From assembly GCA_964446955.1 (NCBI GenBank), contig CAYUQJ010000008.1, positions 1 through 64,000 on the forward strand: DNA of 64,000 nt, written 5' to 3'. This document shows positions 51,016 through 59,236 of the stretch, one piece after another. A program made the position numbers and the translations under genes. This DNA is from Leptolinea sp964446955 (GTDB taxonomy: Bacteria; Chloroflexota; Anaerolineae; Anaerolineales; Anaerolineaceae). Below the pieces are notes generated by a model. The model did not search any database, was not told the DNA's origin, and saw only the letters and a list, made by a program, of their open reading frames with translations. Position 1 is the first letter of the stretch, and each line of letters opens with the position of its first letter.

Positions 51016-51798
51016 TCCCGTCTTTCCTTCCACATCCCACCATCCCGATAGGGTTTCATTTACCCGACCGGAACTTGAAGATCCAGATTTTCTTTAATCC
51101 GATGGTTCAGCAAAAACAGGGTCTTTAACCGAACACGAATGCGTGATTATTTATCCTTAATCATTGTCCGTGGCGTTATTTGCTTGGTTTTGCGCACAAA
51201 GTTGCGTGGCAAATATTGGGGAACGATCTATGGGTTTGTTGTTGGGGTGTTATGCGGTATGGAAGAAAAAGACATCACTCTTGTGAATCAGATGTTCAAC
51301 AAGGTAAATCAACCGGTGTTTTCAAAGCCGCCAAAAAATTGGAGAGGGTTTTGAGAATTGCATGGTAGTGGATTTGGTTGTCGACCCTGATTACATTATA
51401 TAAAGGTTCCAAAACAATACAATACAGAAATTAAATGAGCAAATCAGCAGATAACATGGATCCACAATCACCCTCATTTCGTGAGTGTCAACAATCCAAA
51501 ATGAAGGTGAATCATGGGCTTGCCAACCATAAATGGGTTTCTGATTTCTTCTTCAATCCACAAATATCATTGGACGTGCCTGGCTGGTATTTTTCATCAT
51601 GCTCCAAAGGAGTGCCGAACCAGCTTGCAGGATGAATAAAGGGTTTAATCCTCAATCCATCCGACGAAACACGATCCGGATAGCAGGTCGGGTCACGACC
51701 CGACCTGCTGCCGGTTAATTGACATCCCTACTTGTGGAGGAAAACCCCTGAAGGACAGGGGCAGACTGGCCAATCCCACTCCGTTCCTGACGGCTCAT
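51016..51798. other. intergenic region with dispersed repeat, no convincing gene
   Basis: A 780-bp gap upstream of the SH3 lipoprotein gene. Short frames at 51139-51354 and 51435-51635 have no ribosome-binding site or recognisable product. The only clear structure is the repeat at 51648-51723. The region next to 51016-51130 presumably holds the promoter for the minus-strand lipoprotein operon. Confidence 0.6.
51648..51723. repeat. dispersed repeat with 12-bp hairpin, copy A
   Basis: About 76 bp sharing long blocks with 54284-54354: CAATCCATCCGA, ACGATC, then GGTCGGGTCACGACCCGAC and TGCCGGTTAATTGA. Its core is a perfect hairpin, AGCAGGTCGGGT (51682-51693) and ACCCGACCTGCT (51698-51709), with loop CACG. 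It lies 75 bp beyond the 3' end of the sortase fusion gene. Confidence 0.8.
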
Positions 51799-54087
51799 CT
51801 ACCGCACGTCGATCAACACCGCCCGCACAAGAATACGCTCGTTGTATCGGTTTGTTTTTTCATCGAAATCTTTGCAGGTGATCAATGTCAGCCAGGGTTG
51901 TTCCTCGTGGCGCAGCATGGTGCGCACATTGGACGGATCGACTTGCTCCAGGCCGCGGACCTCATAGACATAAAGCTGTCCCGCGTACTGAATGAAGACC
52001 TGATCACCCCAGTGAAGGGTTTCGAGGGAACGGAAGGGCCCCGGAGTGTTATCGGCGTTCCAGACATGCCCGGTGATAACGGAATTGCCCGCCCAGGACG
52101 GAAAAGCGGTGCCTTCCAGCCAGCCGGCATCTTCGCCCAGCCATGAAACATCCCAAGAGTCACCCTGCCGGGGAACGCCCACTACGGGCATGGCGACTCC
52201 CAGCGCCGGAATCTCGAGCCGGAGCCTGCCGTGATCCGCGTAGGCGACGGTCTGGCGCGGCAGACGGGTGACCCTGCCGGGAGCAAAACCGGTGGCCGGG
52301 ATGATCGAGGCGGCACTGCTTCCCCCGCCGCCCGAAGAACTGACGGAGAAATTGATGGTGGAGTTGGCGCCGCTATTCAGCGGAACACTGCGTAAATTCC
52401 AGATGGAGGCATCACCGCAAACGTACAGGCGGTATGAGTTGTTGGTGAGCGGCGCGGCGGCGGGGTTAATGGTGAGGGTGGCTGTGAAGCTGGCCGGGTC
52501 GTAGGAGACGCCATTGATGTTGACGAGAACATCGTCACCAACGGGGGTATGAGCGGCATCACAGATGGCGGCCGCGGTGCAGGTGGTATCAAAGATTTTG
52601 TTGCCGCCGGGCTGCAGCAGCATGAAGTTGCGCGTCGAATTGGCGGCATGCACCCCGCTGTCACTCAGCACATTCTGGTTAAAGGTAATATGCAACTGCG
52701 ATGGACCTGCAGGCAGATTGGCACCTTGGGATGGCGGCTGCGAGAGGGCGCCGAACACGACGACAGGCGGAGTGAGATCCACTTCATTTACAAAAACATC
52801 CATCACGCCATTCGCGTCGCCGGCGACGAGATTTGAGGCATATGATATGATGGCAACATACCGTCCATCGCCGGAAATGGTAGGAGAAAGAGAGCGATCA
52901 TTCCCCTGCGTGCCGCTGGAATCGACAGAAACCATGGTGGTTACACAGGTCTGGGTATCGTGCAAGAAAACATCCGACATGCCATTCGTATCCCCGGCGG
53001 CGAGATTTGAGGCATCCGATGTGAAGGCAATAAATCGCCCATCACTGGAAATGGCAGGGGTAAAAGAGCTATTATTTCCCTGTCCGCCGCTTGAATCGAC
53101 AGAAACCATGGTGGTTGTGCCGGTCTGGGTGTCGTGCCGGAAAACATCCCTCGCACCATTCGTATCCACGGCAACGAGATTTGATGCAGTCGAATCAAAG
53201 GCTATATATCGCCCATCACCGGAAATGGAAGGGTCCCCGGAAATACCATTTACCTGCGCGCCGCTTGAATCGACCGAAATCCGGATGGTTGTGCCGGTCT
53301 GTGTATCGTGCCTGAAAATATCCGCCTGGCCATTCGTATCCCCGGGGACGAGGTTTGAGGCAAATGATTCAAAGGCTAAATAACGCCCATCACTGGAAAT
53401 GGAAGTATCCCTGGAGCTACTATTTCCCTCAACGCCGCTTGAGTTGACCGAAACGCGGGTAGTCGTGCCGGTCTGGGTATCGTGCAAGAAAACATCCGAC
53501 AGGTCATTCGTATCCCCGACGGCGAGATTTGAGGCATACGATGTGAAGGCAATAAATCGCCCATCACTGGAAATGGCAGGGGTAATAGAGGCATCATTCC
53601 CCAGTCCGCCGCTTGAATCGACTGAAACCATGGTGGTTGTGCCGGTCTGGGTATCATGCCTGAAAATATCCATCACGGTATTCGTATCCCCGGTAACGAG
53701 ATTTGAGGCAAACGATGAGAAGGCAATAAATCGCCCATCACTGGAAATGGATGGATTACTGGAGCTATTGTTCCCCTGCGTGCCGCTTGAATCGACCGAA
53801 ACCTGGATGGTTGTGCCGGTCTGTGTATCGTACCTGAAAATATCCGTCTGGCCATTCGTATCCCCGGCAACGAGATTTGAGGCATCCGACTCGAAGGCTA
53901 TATAACGCCCATCACTGGAAATGGAAGGGTCCCAGGAACTAGCATTTCCCTGCGCGCCGCTCGAGTCAACCGAAGCGAGGGTGATGTCCCCCGGAGCAGC
54001 CCGCACGGGCGAAAACACCATAAACAATCCCAGGGCAATGATCAAGAGTGTTGGTCTGTAATGTTTCATCATCAGCTTGACCTTCAT
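51799..54087 (-). CDS. PD40-repeat protein with C-terminal sortase domain
   Basis: A 762-residue secreted protein. After a signal peptide come seven repeats of about 58 residues (roughly 31-435) of the form ISSDGRFIAF-S-ASNLV-GDTN followed by HDTQTGTT, a PD40/TolB-like propeller. An Ig-like domain (about 440-585) follows. Residues about 620-762 are a sortase: LEIPALGVAMPVVGVP, His674 in VITGHVW, Cys738 in LTLITC and Arg751 in YNERILVRA form the catalytic set. Just before it is IPATGFAPG (from residue 596), which resembles a sortase recognition motif (LPxTG). The enzyme may join proteins at the surface, possibly itself. The gene is flanked by a direct repeat. Confidence 0.85.
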   Translation of the reverse strand: MKVKLMMKHYRPTLLIIALGLFMVFSPVRAAPGDITLASVDSSGAQGNASSWDPSISSDGRYIAFESDASNLVAGDTNGQTDIFRYDTQTGTTIQVSVDSSGTQGNNSSSNPSISSDGRFIAFSSFASNLVTGDTNTVMDIFRHDTQTGTTTMVSVDSSGGLGNDASITPAISSDGRFIAFTSYASNLAVGDTNDLSDVFLHDTQTGTTTRVSVNSSGVEGNSSSRDTSISSDGRYLAFESFASNLVPGDTNGQADIFRHDTQTGTTIRISVDSSGAQVNGISGDPSISGDGRYIAFDSTASNLVAVDTNGARDVFRHDTQTGTTTMVSVDSSGGQGNNSSFTPAISSDGRFIAFTSDASNLAAGDTNGMSDVFLHDTQTCVTTMVSVDSSGTQGNDRSLSPTISGDGRYVAIISYASNLVAGDANGVMDVFVNEVDLTPPVVVFGALSQPPSQGANLPAGPSQLHITFNQNVLSDSGVHAANSTRNFMLLQPGGNKIFDTTCTAAAICDAAHTPVGDDVLVNINGVSYDPASFTATLTINPAAAPLTNNSYRLYVCGDASIWNLRSVPLNSGANSTINFSVSSSGGGGSSAASIIPATGFAPGRVTRLPRQTVAYADHGRLRLEIPALGVAMPVVGVPRQGDSWDVSWLGEDAGWLEGTAFPSWAGNSVITGHVWNADNTPGPFRSLETLHWGDQVFIQYAGQLYVYEVRGLEQVDPSNVRTMLRHEEQPWLTLITCKDFDEKTNRYNERILVRAVLIDVR
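52790..53990 (-). repeat. seven tandem coding repeats of about 174 bp
   Basis: The PD40-type units of the sortase fusion gene are similar at the DNA level. The stretch ATCGCCCATCACTGGAAATG and its relatives recur once per unit with small changes. High identity between some units (for example repeats three and six) suggests recent duplication or gene conversion, so copy number may vary between strains. Confidence 0.8.
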
Positions 54088-54283
54088 TTAAGAGTGGTAC
54101 CTGGAAGCCGGTAATTTGGATCTAGTCCCCCGGACAATTTTCTGCGATGTAGTTGTTAAGCTACCGCTTCAATGTCAATTATATATAAAAAAAGACATTT
54201 GGAATCGGTCAGCCGGCACCCCGGGCTGGCAGGGTGGAAGCCCGGGACTTCTGCGAAAAAAGATGGATTTTGGATCTTATCTG

Positions 54284-54390
54284 CAATCCATCCGATTGAA
54301 TACGATCGGGATAGTCGGGTCGGGTCACGACCCGACTTACTGCCGGTTAATTGAAACCCCGGTTTGAGGGGGGATCAATCGCGATCCCAC
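54284..54390. repeat. dispersed repeat copy B plus GATCCCAC element
   Basis: 54284-54354 matches copy A (51648-51723) in the same orientation, with hairpin GTCGGGT (54319-54325) and ACCCGAC (54330-54336), loop CACG. It is followed at 54366-54390 by GGGGATCAATCGCGATCCCAC, a relative of the hairpin at 4402. The rest of 54088-54283 shows no gene. Confidence 0.75.
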
Positions 54391-54398
54391 AAGACTGT

Positions 54399-54923
54399 CT
54401 ACTTAATCTCTTTAAGAACTTGGTAAAGGTTGGCACAGGAGCAATTGAAAAAAGTCGCAACTTTAAACAAATCAATATCGTGTGTTATTAATGTGATACT
54501 GTTTTTTATCGCTGTCTCAGCAATTAAAGCATCTTGGATATTGTTCTTTTTATTCTTATTCAAGGCATCAAGTGTTTTCTTTATCAATTCATATAAATTG
54601 GTATCATCGTTCCATTTACAACCATCAAAGGTGGAAATGTCCCAAATAGGGGTTTCTGTGGGAATTACCGACTCTCCTCCAAGTTTGGCTTTATGAAGTC
54701 TCGAAACCCCTGTAACAAAGGATTCAGTTGGGATTTCAGATTCGGCTACTTGTTCAAAAACAGTCAATAGAGCTTCCTTTCTCGCAAAATTACTGGTGTT
54801 TCTTAATTCATCTATTTGAATGTGAGTAGCAAAAAATAACGCTTTTCCTCTAATATTTTCAATTCCAATTGAACCATCAAGAATATGGTTATAAATATTA
54901 GTATCAAACATGAACTTGTTCAT
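54399..54923 (-). CDS. PIN-domain putative ribonuclease
   Basis: A 174-residue PIN-like protein. The first acidic residue is in MFDTNIYNHIL (Asp7), a middle acidic site is in QDALIAETA, and the last is in LITHDIDLFK. These are the metal-binding carboxylates of PIN nucleases. PIN proteins are common toxins of type II toxin-antitoxin modules, but the usual small antitoxin is absent. The neighbour ten bases upstream is a 221-residue protein with a HEPN-like motif. AT-rich composition fits a recent acquisition. Confidence 0.8.
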   Translation of the reverse strand: MNKFMFDTNIYNHILDGSIGIENIRGKALFFATHIQIDELRNTSNFARKEALLTVFEQVAESEIPTESFVTGVSRLHKAKLGGESVIPTETPIWDISTFDGCKWNDDTNLYELIKKTLDALNKNKKNNIQDALIAETAIKNSITLITHDIDLFKVATFFNCSCANLYQVLKEIK

Positions 54924-54933
54924 TTATCACAAA

Positions 54934-55599
54934 TCATGAAAGGTTCTTTACAACATTAACAAAAACCTGCTCTAAGTCATAATAATCTTGATAATAGTCG
55001 ATGAAAGCTTCATATTCCCTTTCATAACCAGTGTGAATATATACAGACATCTGAGATGAAGTATCTATTACCTCCCAAACTGAAGGCTCTAATATTAGGT
55101 CTTTCACATGATTAGGGTTATGGTTGTGTTCAAAAAGCTTATTTCTTGTTTCGCTGAACCGTCTGCTGAAATCTGTTGAATATGATATTTTCAGTTTATT
55201 CATGATGTCGAGAGCTTTTTTCCCTGACACATACATCTGTATAAGGTGAGATCCAGCGAAATCTCCATAGAGTAGTTTTTCTTGTACATTTTCCCGAACC
55301 TCAATAGATGCAACTTTATTTAGTCTCAACTCAATAAAGCTCATAAAGAATGATTTCATCGCGTCATAAAGCAAACGGTACTTTTGACGTTCAACGTCCC
55401 ATCGGGTACCAAATTTAACGAACCTTTCTTTCCACAATGGTTCAAGAGCTTGAGAAAAAGAAACAGGGTTCCCTTGGTCAAAGAGAAATCTATCAAATTC
55501 AACCTTTGAACCAGCAACAACAGCTTTGGTATCAAATTTCTCTACCCAGAGAATGGTTGTGTTTTCTGCCAACCAATCTAATTGATCCTGAATTGTCAT
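54934..55599 (-). CDS. hypothetical protein with HEPN-like RNxxxxH motif
   Basis: A 221-residue, mostly helical protein. The sequence TRNKLFEHNHNPN has Arg152-Asn153 and His158, the RN-x4-H pattern of HEPN ribonucleases. Upstream helices (LLYDAMKSFFMSFIELRLNKV) fit a HEPN four-helix bundle. ATG 55599 has GGGGTGAT upstream. It forms a two-gene operon with the PIN protein. The fold assignment rests on one motif and should be treated as a hypothesis. Confidence 0.6.
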   Translation of the reverse strand: MTIQDQLDWLAENTTILWVEKFDTKAVVAGSKVEFDRFLFDQGNPVSFSQALEPLWKERFVKFGTRWDVERQKYRLLYDAMKSFFMSFIELRLNKVASIEVRENVQEKLLYGDFAGSHLIQMYVSGKKALDIMNKLKISYSTDFSRRFSETRNKLFEHNHNPNHVKDLILEPSVWEVIDTSSQMSVYIHTGYEREYEAFIDYYQDYYDLEQVFVNVVKNLS

Positions 55600-55697
55600 A
55601 TGATCACCCCACCATAACATGCAAAACACTAAATGACCCAATATTTTCTTTCAAGGACCTAGCGGACGTATTTCACTTTCAGTTAGAAAAATGATTC

Positions 55698-56396
55698 TCA
55701 ATCATTTAACGTCTTATTTCTAACATTTGTAAATTCGATAACATTGATTAGTTTTCTAAGGTGGCTAGTTGCAGCAAACAAGGTGTCTTCTTCAGTCGGG
55801 TTGTCTTTAGTTGGTTCTAAACCGATTGTTCGACTGAAAATTTCGTATTTTTTTTCGACCATCGAAGTTCTTTGAGGACCTACTGGCAAATGCGGCAAGG
55901 TAGCAGAAATTGCAGCAATTTCCCTAATCGATTTCTCAAATGGCATTAATTTTTCATCAATAGAATCAGTTAGCCAGGGAGAGTATTTCTTACGTATTTG
56001 AGTTAATTGTTGTGCATTAATCAAGTCCAAATCAGGTCCTTTTGTAATAAAAATATCAACAATTTCTAACATCTTTTCATAGTATTCTTCACAAAAAGAA
56101 ACCTGTTTATCAAAAATTAAATCAGACATATGCGAATTTATAGTTAGCGCAGTATTCAATCTAAGCTGTTCAATTTCAAGATTGTTTAGGTGTTCAATTT
56201 TTTGTAATTCAAATTCATGCTGATTTTTTTGATATTGGGCTATAGAATCTTTCAAAAAAAATGAGAAAAAACCAAGGATTCCTGAAATTGATAAATATTC
56301 TTTTATTGAATCTGGTATTGGGATGATTTTGATAAATACTAGAAATATAAGAAACAAAACCAATACAATAATAAATTTCCTTATTTCTGTTTTCAT
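55698..56396 (-). CDS. membrane-anchored coiled-coil protein
   Basis: A 232-residue protein with two N-terminal membrane segments (FIIVLVLFLIFLVFIKII and SISGILGFFSFFL), followed by a helical, probably coiled-coil stretch (YQKNQHEFELQKIEHLNNLEIEQLRL) and a soluble C-terminal domain. I do not recognise the family. It is AT-rich and lies 98 bp upstream of the HEPN/PIN pair. In defence islands such membrane-plus-coiled-coil proteins can be effectors, but there is no direct evidence here. Confidence 0.6.
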   Translation of the reverse strand: MKTEIRKFIIVLVLFLIFLVFIKIIPIPDSIKEYLSISGILGFFSFFLKDSIAQYQKNQHEFELQKIEHLNNLEIEQLRLNTALTINSHMSDLIFDKQVSFCEEYYEKMLEIVDIFITKGPDLDLINAQQLTQIRKKYSPWLTDSIDEKLMPFEKSIREIAAISATLPHLPVGPQRTSMVEKKYEIFSRTIGLEPTKDNPTEEDTLFAATSHLRKLINVIEFTNVRNKTLND

Positions 56397-56585
56397 AATC
56401 CCTCCTGTGTTGCCATAAACCCAGTTATCGAAACCTATTTACTGGTTTTTGCCTTTAGATAATCATCTGCGAGCTTTTCACCATGGCAGTTGTTGGATTT
56501 GGTCGATTGTCCGCCCCTGTTTTTAAGGAGTGATTGCTCATTCACACAACATTTTTTCAAAATTGCTAAAGCTTTATATATTTCT

Positions 56586-57236
56586 CTACTTATCAAATTT
56601 TTCTCTGATCAAATCAAAATCCTTTGAATATTGCCTTATTCTTTCCGGGTGCATCGGTCCTAATTTTCCCTGTGCCCGTTGCCCGATGTATGAATAATGC
56701 TTGATTCTCATAATTTCAGGGAGTTGAATCTTCCTGAGGGCAACCAAGTGTTCTAATAAGAGGTCAGCCGCCCCACCCATTATGACAACCAGGCGCGGTT
56801 TTGAGGTTGCCAATTCCCATGAAAGAACCGGTGCCCAGATTTCCGCAGCCCTATTTCGCATTTCCTGGCTTTTCTCATGCCAGTGGGAAGAATAATCGGC
56901 TTCCTTAATAACATTAGTAATATAGCAATGCCATCCGCCGGGCGAATGAATGGCGCCGCTTTTGAAACCATGCGTAACCAGCATTTCACGAAACAACTTG
57001 TCCCCCCGGCTTGCCCACCACTGCGCTTCTTCCGTTGGCAATCCTCCATCAGGATTTGCGACACGTTCAACTTGCGTCAAACTTGGGTTTTCTGAAATAA
57101 ACCAGATTCCACTATCAGGATTTCCTAAAGAACCTGTCAGCCATGGGAATTCTTTTCTGTGATCGTAAAGGGATGGATGCGCTTGAAAGACATCGCCTAT
57201 TTTCTTCAATAGTCCCTGACGATATTCATCATTCAT
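56586..57236 (-). CDS. uracil-DNA glycosylase-fold protein
   Basis: A 216-residue protein resembling the UDG superfamily. The motif 1 region is SGIWFISENPSLTQVERV (compare VGENPG). WHCYITNVIK occupies the middle strand position, VVIMGGAADLLLEHL fits the strand before the His loop, and IKHYSYIG stands where HPS-type residues are expected. Catalytic residues are not canonical, so it may recognise an unusual base rather than uracil. ATG 57236 is chosen as the start. It ends an operon with the Nmad2-like gene (21-bp gap), which supports a base-modification context. Confidence 0.7.
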   Translation of the reverse strand: MNDEYRQGLLKKIGDVFQAHPSLYDHRKEFPWLTGSLGNPDSGIWFISENPSLTQVERVANPDGGLPTEEAQWWASRGDKLFREMLVTHGFKSGAIHSPGGWHCYITNVIKEADYSSHWHEKSQEMRNRAAEIWAPVLSWELATSKPRLVVIMGGAADLLLEHLVALRKIQLPEIMRIKHYSYIGQRAQGKLGPMHPERIRQYSKDFDLIREKFDK

Positions 57237-57257
57237 TTTTATCCTCCAATTCATCTT

Positions 57258-57854
57258 TCATTCAGGACAGCTATCACATCCGGTCATTTCTTTAAGTTCA
57301 GGTTCACCATGAATACCTGGCTGGTAATTCTGTTTCAACCATGACAGAAATCCTTCAACCAGGTTGGTCTCAAACCGATATTTTATTCCCTGCCTGTCCA
57401 AAACGAGATCATGATAACTTTCCGGGATTTGTACAGAATTGTTCCCAAAGTAATAGAAATGGTCGCTTATGAAAACTGTAGGGTGTTTGGTGTCTTTTAC
57501 CCTGTCGTTTTCTCCTGAGTGATATGGATTCTTATGTTGAATCCATCTTCCATCTGAGCCCAATTCATAAAAATTATCCCCACAATATTTTTGATAATCA
57601 GCATTCATTAAGGGCTTCTTTGCCTGAAACCTGGGATCATGGAAATAATTATTGAAATTGAGCGTTTCAGACAGCCTCATGGCGTAGATGAGTTTATTTC
57701 CTGCTTCTATTGTTGAAAAACCAACAATCCAATCACCGGGTTCTGGTTTTATGCCCATATGATTTGGGGTACATAAAGCAAGAGTACAAAATCCCCAGTA
57801 TGGATTTGGTGCCAATCCGCGATCATATCGAACGATGTAAGAATACAGTTTCAT
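57258..57854 (-). CDS. Nmad2-like nucleotide-modification-associated protein
   Basis: A 198-residue protein whose opening MKLYSYIVRYDRGLAPNPYW is followed by GFCTLALCTPNHMG, GDWIVGFSTIEAGNKLIYAMR and RFQAKKPLMNADYQKYCGDN. This is the pattern I associate with nucleotide modification associated domain 2, described from phage and bacterial DNA-modification loci. Its reaction is unknown. ATG 57854 has AGGGG upstream. It lies directly inside the tRNA-Asn junction of the AT-rich island and is followed by the UDG-fold gene. Confidence 0.7.
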   Translation of the reverse strand: MKLYSYIVRYDRGLAPNPYWGFCTLALCTPNHMGIKPEPGDWIVGFSTIEAGNKLIYAMRLSETLNFNNYFHDPRFQAKKPLMNADYQKYCGDNFYELGSDGRWIQHKNPYHSGENDRVKDTKHPTVFISDHFYYFGNNSVQIPESYHDLVLDRQGIKYRFETNLVEGFLSWLKQNYQPGIHGEPELKEMTGCDSCPE

Positions 57855-57878
57855 AAAAAATCCCCTTTCTGTACAAAC

Positions 57879-57909
57879 AAAAAAAGCCCTATCAGTTTCA
57901 ACCGATAAG
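57879..57909 (-). terminator. terminator downstream of tRNA-Asn
   Basis: On the minus strand CTTATCGG and CTGATAGG form an 8-bp stem (two G-U pairs) followed by GCTTTTTTTG. It probably ends the tRNA-Asn transcript. It now lies beyond the duplicated tRNA end. Confidence 0.75.
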
Positions 57910-57920
57910 ACTTCTCTCAA

Positions 57921-57942
57921 TAAAGGCTCCTCGACCTGGACT
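57921..57942 (-). repeat. duplicated 3' end of tRNA-Asn (attachment-site-like)
   Basis: 22 bp identical to 57989-58010, which covers the last 16 bases of the tRNA and six bases after it. The two copies are direct repeats 68 bp apart. Duplication of a tRNA 3' end is the usual scar of integrase-mediated insertion. The 46 bp between the copies contain CCCCTAAATGGGG and no gene. Confidence 0.75.
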
Positions 57943-57994
57943 GGACGTAAGTCCCCTAAATGGGGGCCCGGGAAGCTGAGCATTGATGTAAAGG

Positions 57995-58068
57995 CTCCTC
58001 GACCTGGACTCGAACCAGGAACCTAGCGGTTAACAGCCGCCCGCTCTGCCGAATTGAGCTATCGAGGA
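57995..58068 (-). tRNA. tRNA-Asn (GTT)
   Basis: A complete tRNA on the minus strand. The acceptor stem is TCCTCGA with TCGAGGA, the anticodon loop CTGTTAA gives GTT, and the T-arm is CCTGGTTCGAGTCCAGG. The discriminator is G at 57995. The following bases read CCT, so CCA is not fully encoded, unlike the tRNA-Leu of this window. Its 3' end is the target of the 22-bp duplication. Confidence 0.95.
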
Positions 58069-58156
58069 ATGCTCCGCTATTATACGTTCGCCCCCTGAAA
58101 ACTGTCAATACCTCGAATCCCCGTGCAAAATCCGGCAGGGATGCTACAATTGTTCT

Positions 58157-59236
58157 ATGAGCGTAGCCATTACCGCCGACCTGCACCTCACGTCGCGCGC
58201 CGAACACCCCGCGCGTTTTGACGCGCTGGAAGACATCCTCGACCAGCTGGTGGAAACCGGCGTCGAGGTGCTGGTGATCGCCGGCGACCTGTTCGACCGC
58301 GACCGGCGCGACGTGAGCGAGTTCGAATCCATCGTCCGCCGGCCGGAATACCGCGGGCTGCACCACGTTATTTTGCCCGGCAACCACGATTCCGGCCTCA
58401 CACAGGCATCCTTCGCGCTGGCCAACGTGCTGGTGATGGACCAGGCGCGCCTGGTCAACCTGGAAGAGGGCGCGCTGCCGTTCTTTTTCCTGCCCTACAA
58501 AGCGGGCGAGACGGCCGGGGCGCAGCTTGTCCCCTTCCGCGGACAGCTTCCACCCGACGGCTGGTATCTTGTCAGCCACGGCGATTACACCTCGGGTCCC
58601 ACGGTTCCCAATCCCGCCGAACCCGGCATCTATATGCCGCTCACCCGCGCGGATATCACCGCGTTCAAACCGGCGCGCGTTTTCCTGGGGCACACCCATC
58701 TGCCGTTCCAGTCGGAGCGGGTGATTTCGCCCGGCTCGCCGGCCGCAGTGGATGGCAGCGAGACCGGTCCGCGCGGTTTCTGGCTGGTGGACCCGGTGCG
58801 CGACGGGCTGGAGCGCCGCCGTGTGCGCCGCGGTCCCATTTATATGAAAGAAGAATTCCTCATCACCCCCGCGGAAGACGAATCCGCGCTGCTGGCGGAT
58901 GAGATCACCCGCCGCCTGGCAGGCTGGGACCTGTCACCCGCGGAACGCGAACGGGTGCTGCTGACAGCCGGATTCCACGGCTGCGCGGCAGACCGTTCAA
59001 CGCTGCGGGCAGCCGTGCTGGAAGCGCTGGACCGCCCTGAAGGCCGGGTGCGTCTGCACCCCGACGGCGAACCGGATTTCACCCGCGTGCTCACCGAAGA
59101 TGATCCCGCCCTGGCGGCAGCCGCCGCTCTGGCGCTGAAAAAGGCCGCCGAATTGCAGCTCAACGAGCCGGCGGCCATGCCCGCGGGGGATGAGATCGAC
59201 CGCGCCGTGCTGCGCATCATTTACGGAGGGGACTGA
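58157..59236 (+). CDS. SbcD/YhaO-like metallophosphoesterase
   Basis: A 359-residue calcineurin-like phosphoesterase of the DNA-repair nuclease type. The metal ligands are visible in TADLHLTSR (Asp, His), IAGDLFDRDR (Asp), LPGNHDSGL (Asn, His), LVSHGDY and LGHTHLPF. It probably cuts DNA ends together with the ATPase encoded immediately downstream, whose start codon overlaps the stop by one base. The GC content is clearly above that of the island at 54399-57854. Confidence 0.9.
   Translation: MSVAITADLHLTSRAEHPARFDALEDILDQLVETGVEVLVIAGDLFDRDRRDVSEFESIVRRPEYRGLHHVILPGNHDSGLTQASFALANVLVMDQARLVNLEEGALPFFFLPYKAGETAGAQLVPFRGQLPPDGWYLVSHGDYTSGPTVPNPAEPGIYMPLTRADITAFKPARVFLGHTHLPFQSERVISPGSPAAVDGSETGPRGFWLVDPVRDGLERRRVRRGPIYMKEEFLITPAEDESALLADEITRRLAGWDLSPAERERVLLTAGFHGCAADRSTLRAAVLEALDRPEGRVRLHPDGEPDFTRVLTEDDPALAAAAALALKKAAELQLNEPAAMPAGDEIDRAVLRIIYGGD

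Noticed and set aside
51139..51635. Short frames in the long gap before the sortase gene
   Set aside because: No ribosome-binding site, unbiased codon use and no similarity to known proteins. Treated as non-coding.
52565..53905. Long plus-strand frames opposite the PD40 repeats
   Set aside because: They are the antisense shadow of a repetitive coding region; the periodic sequence keeps the other strand open.
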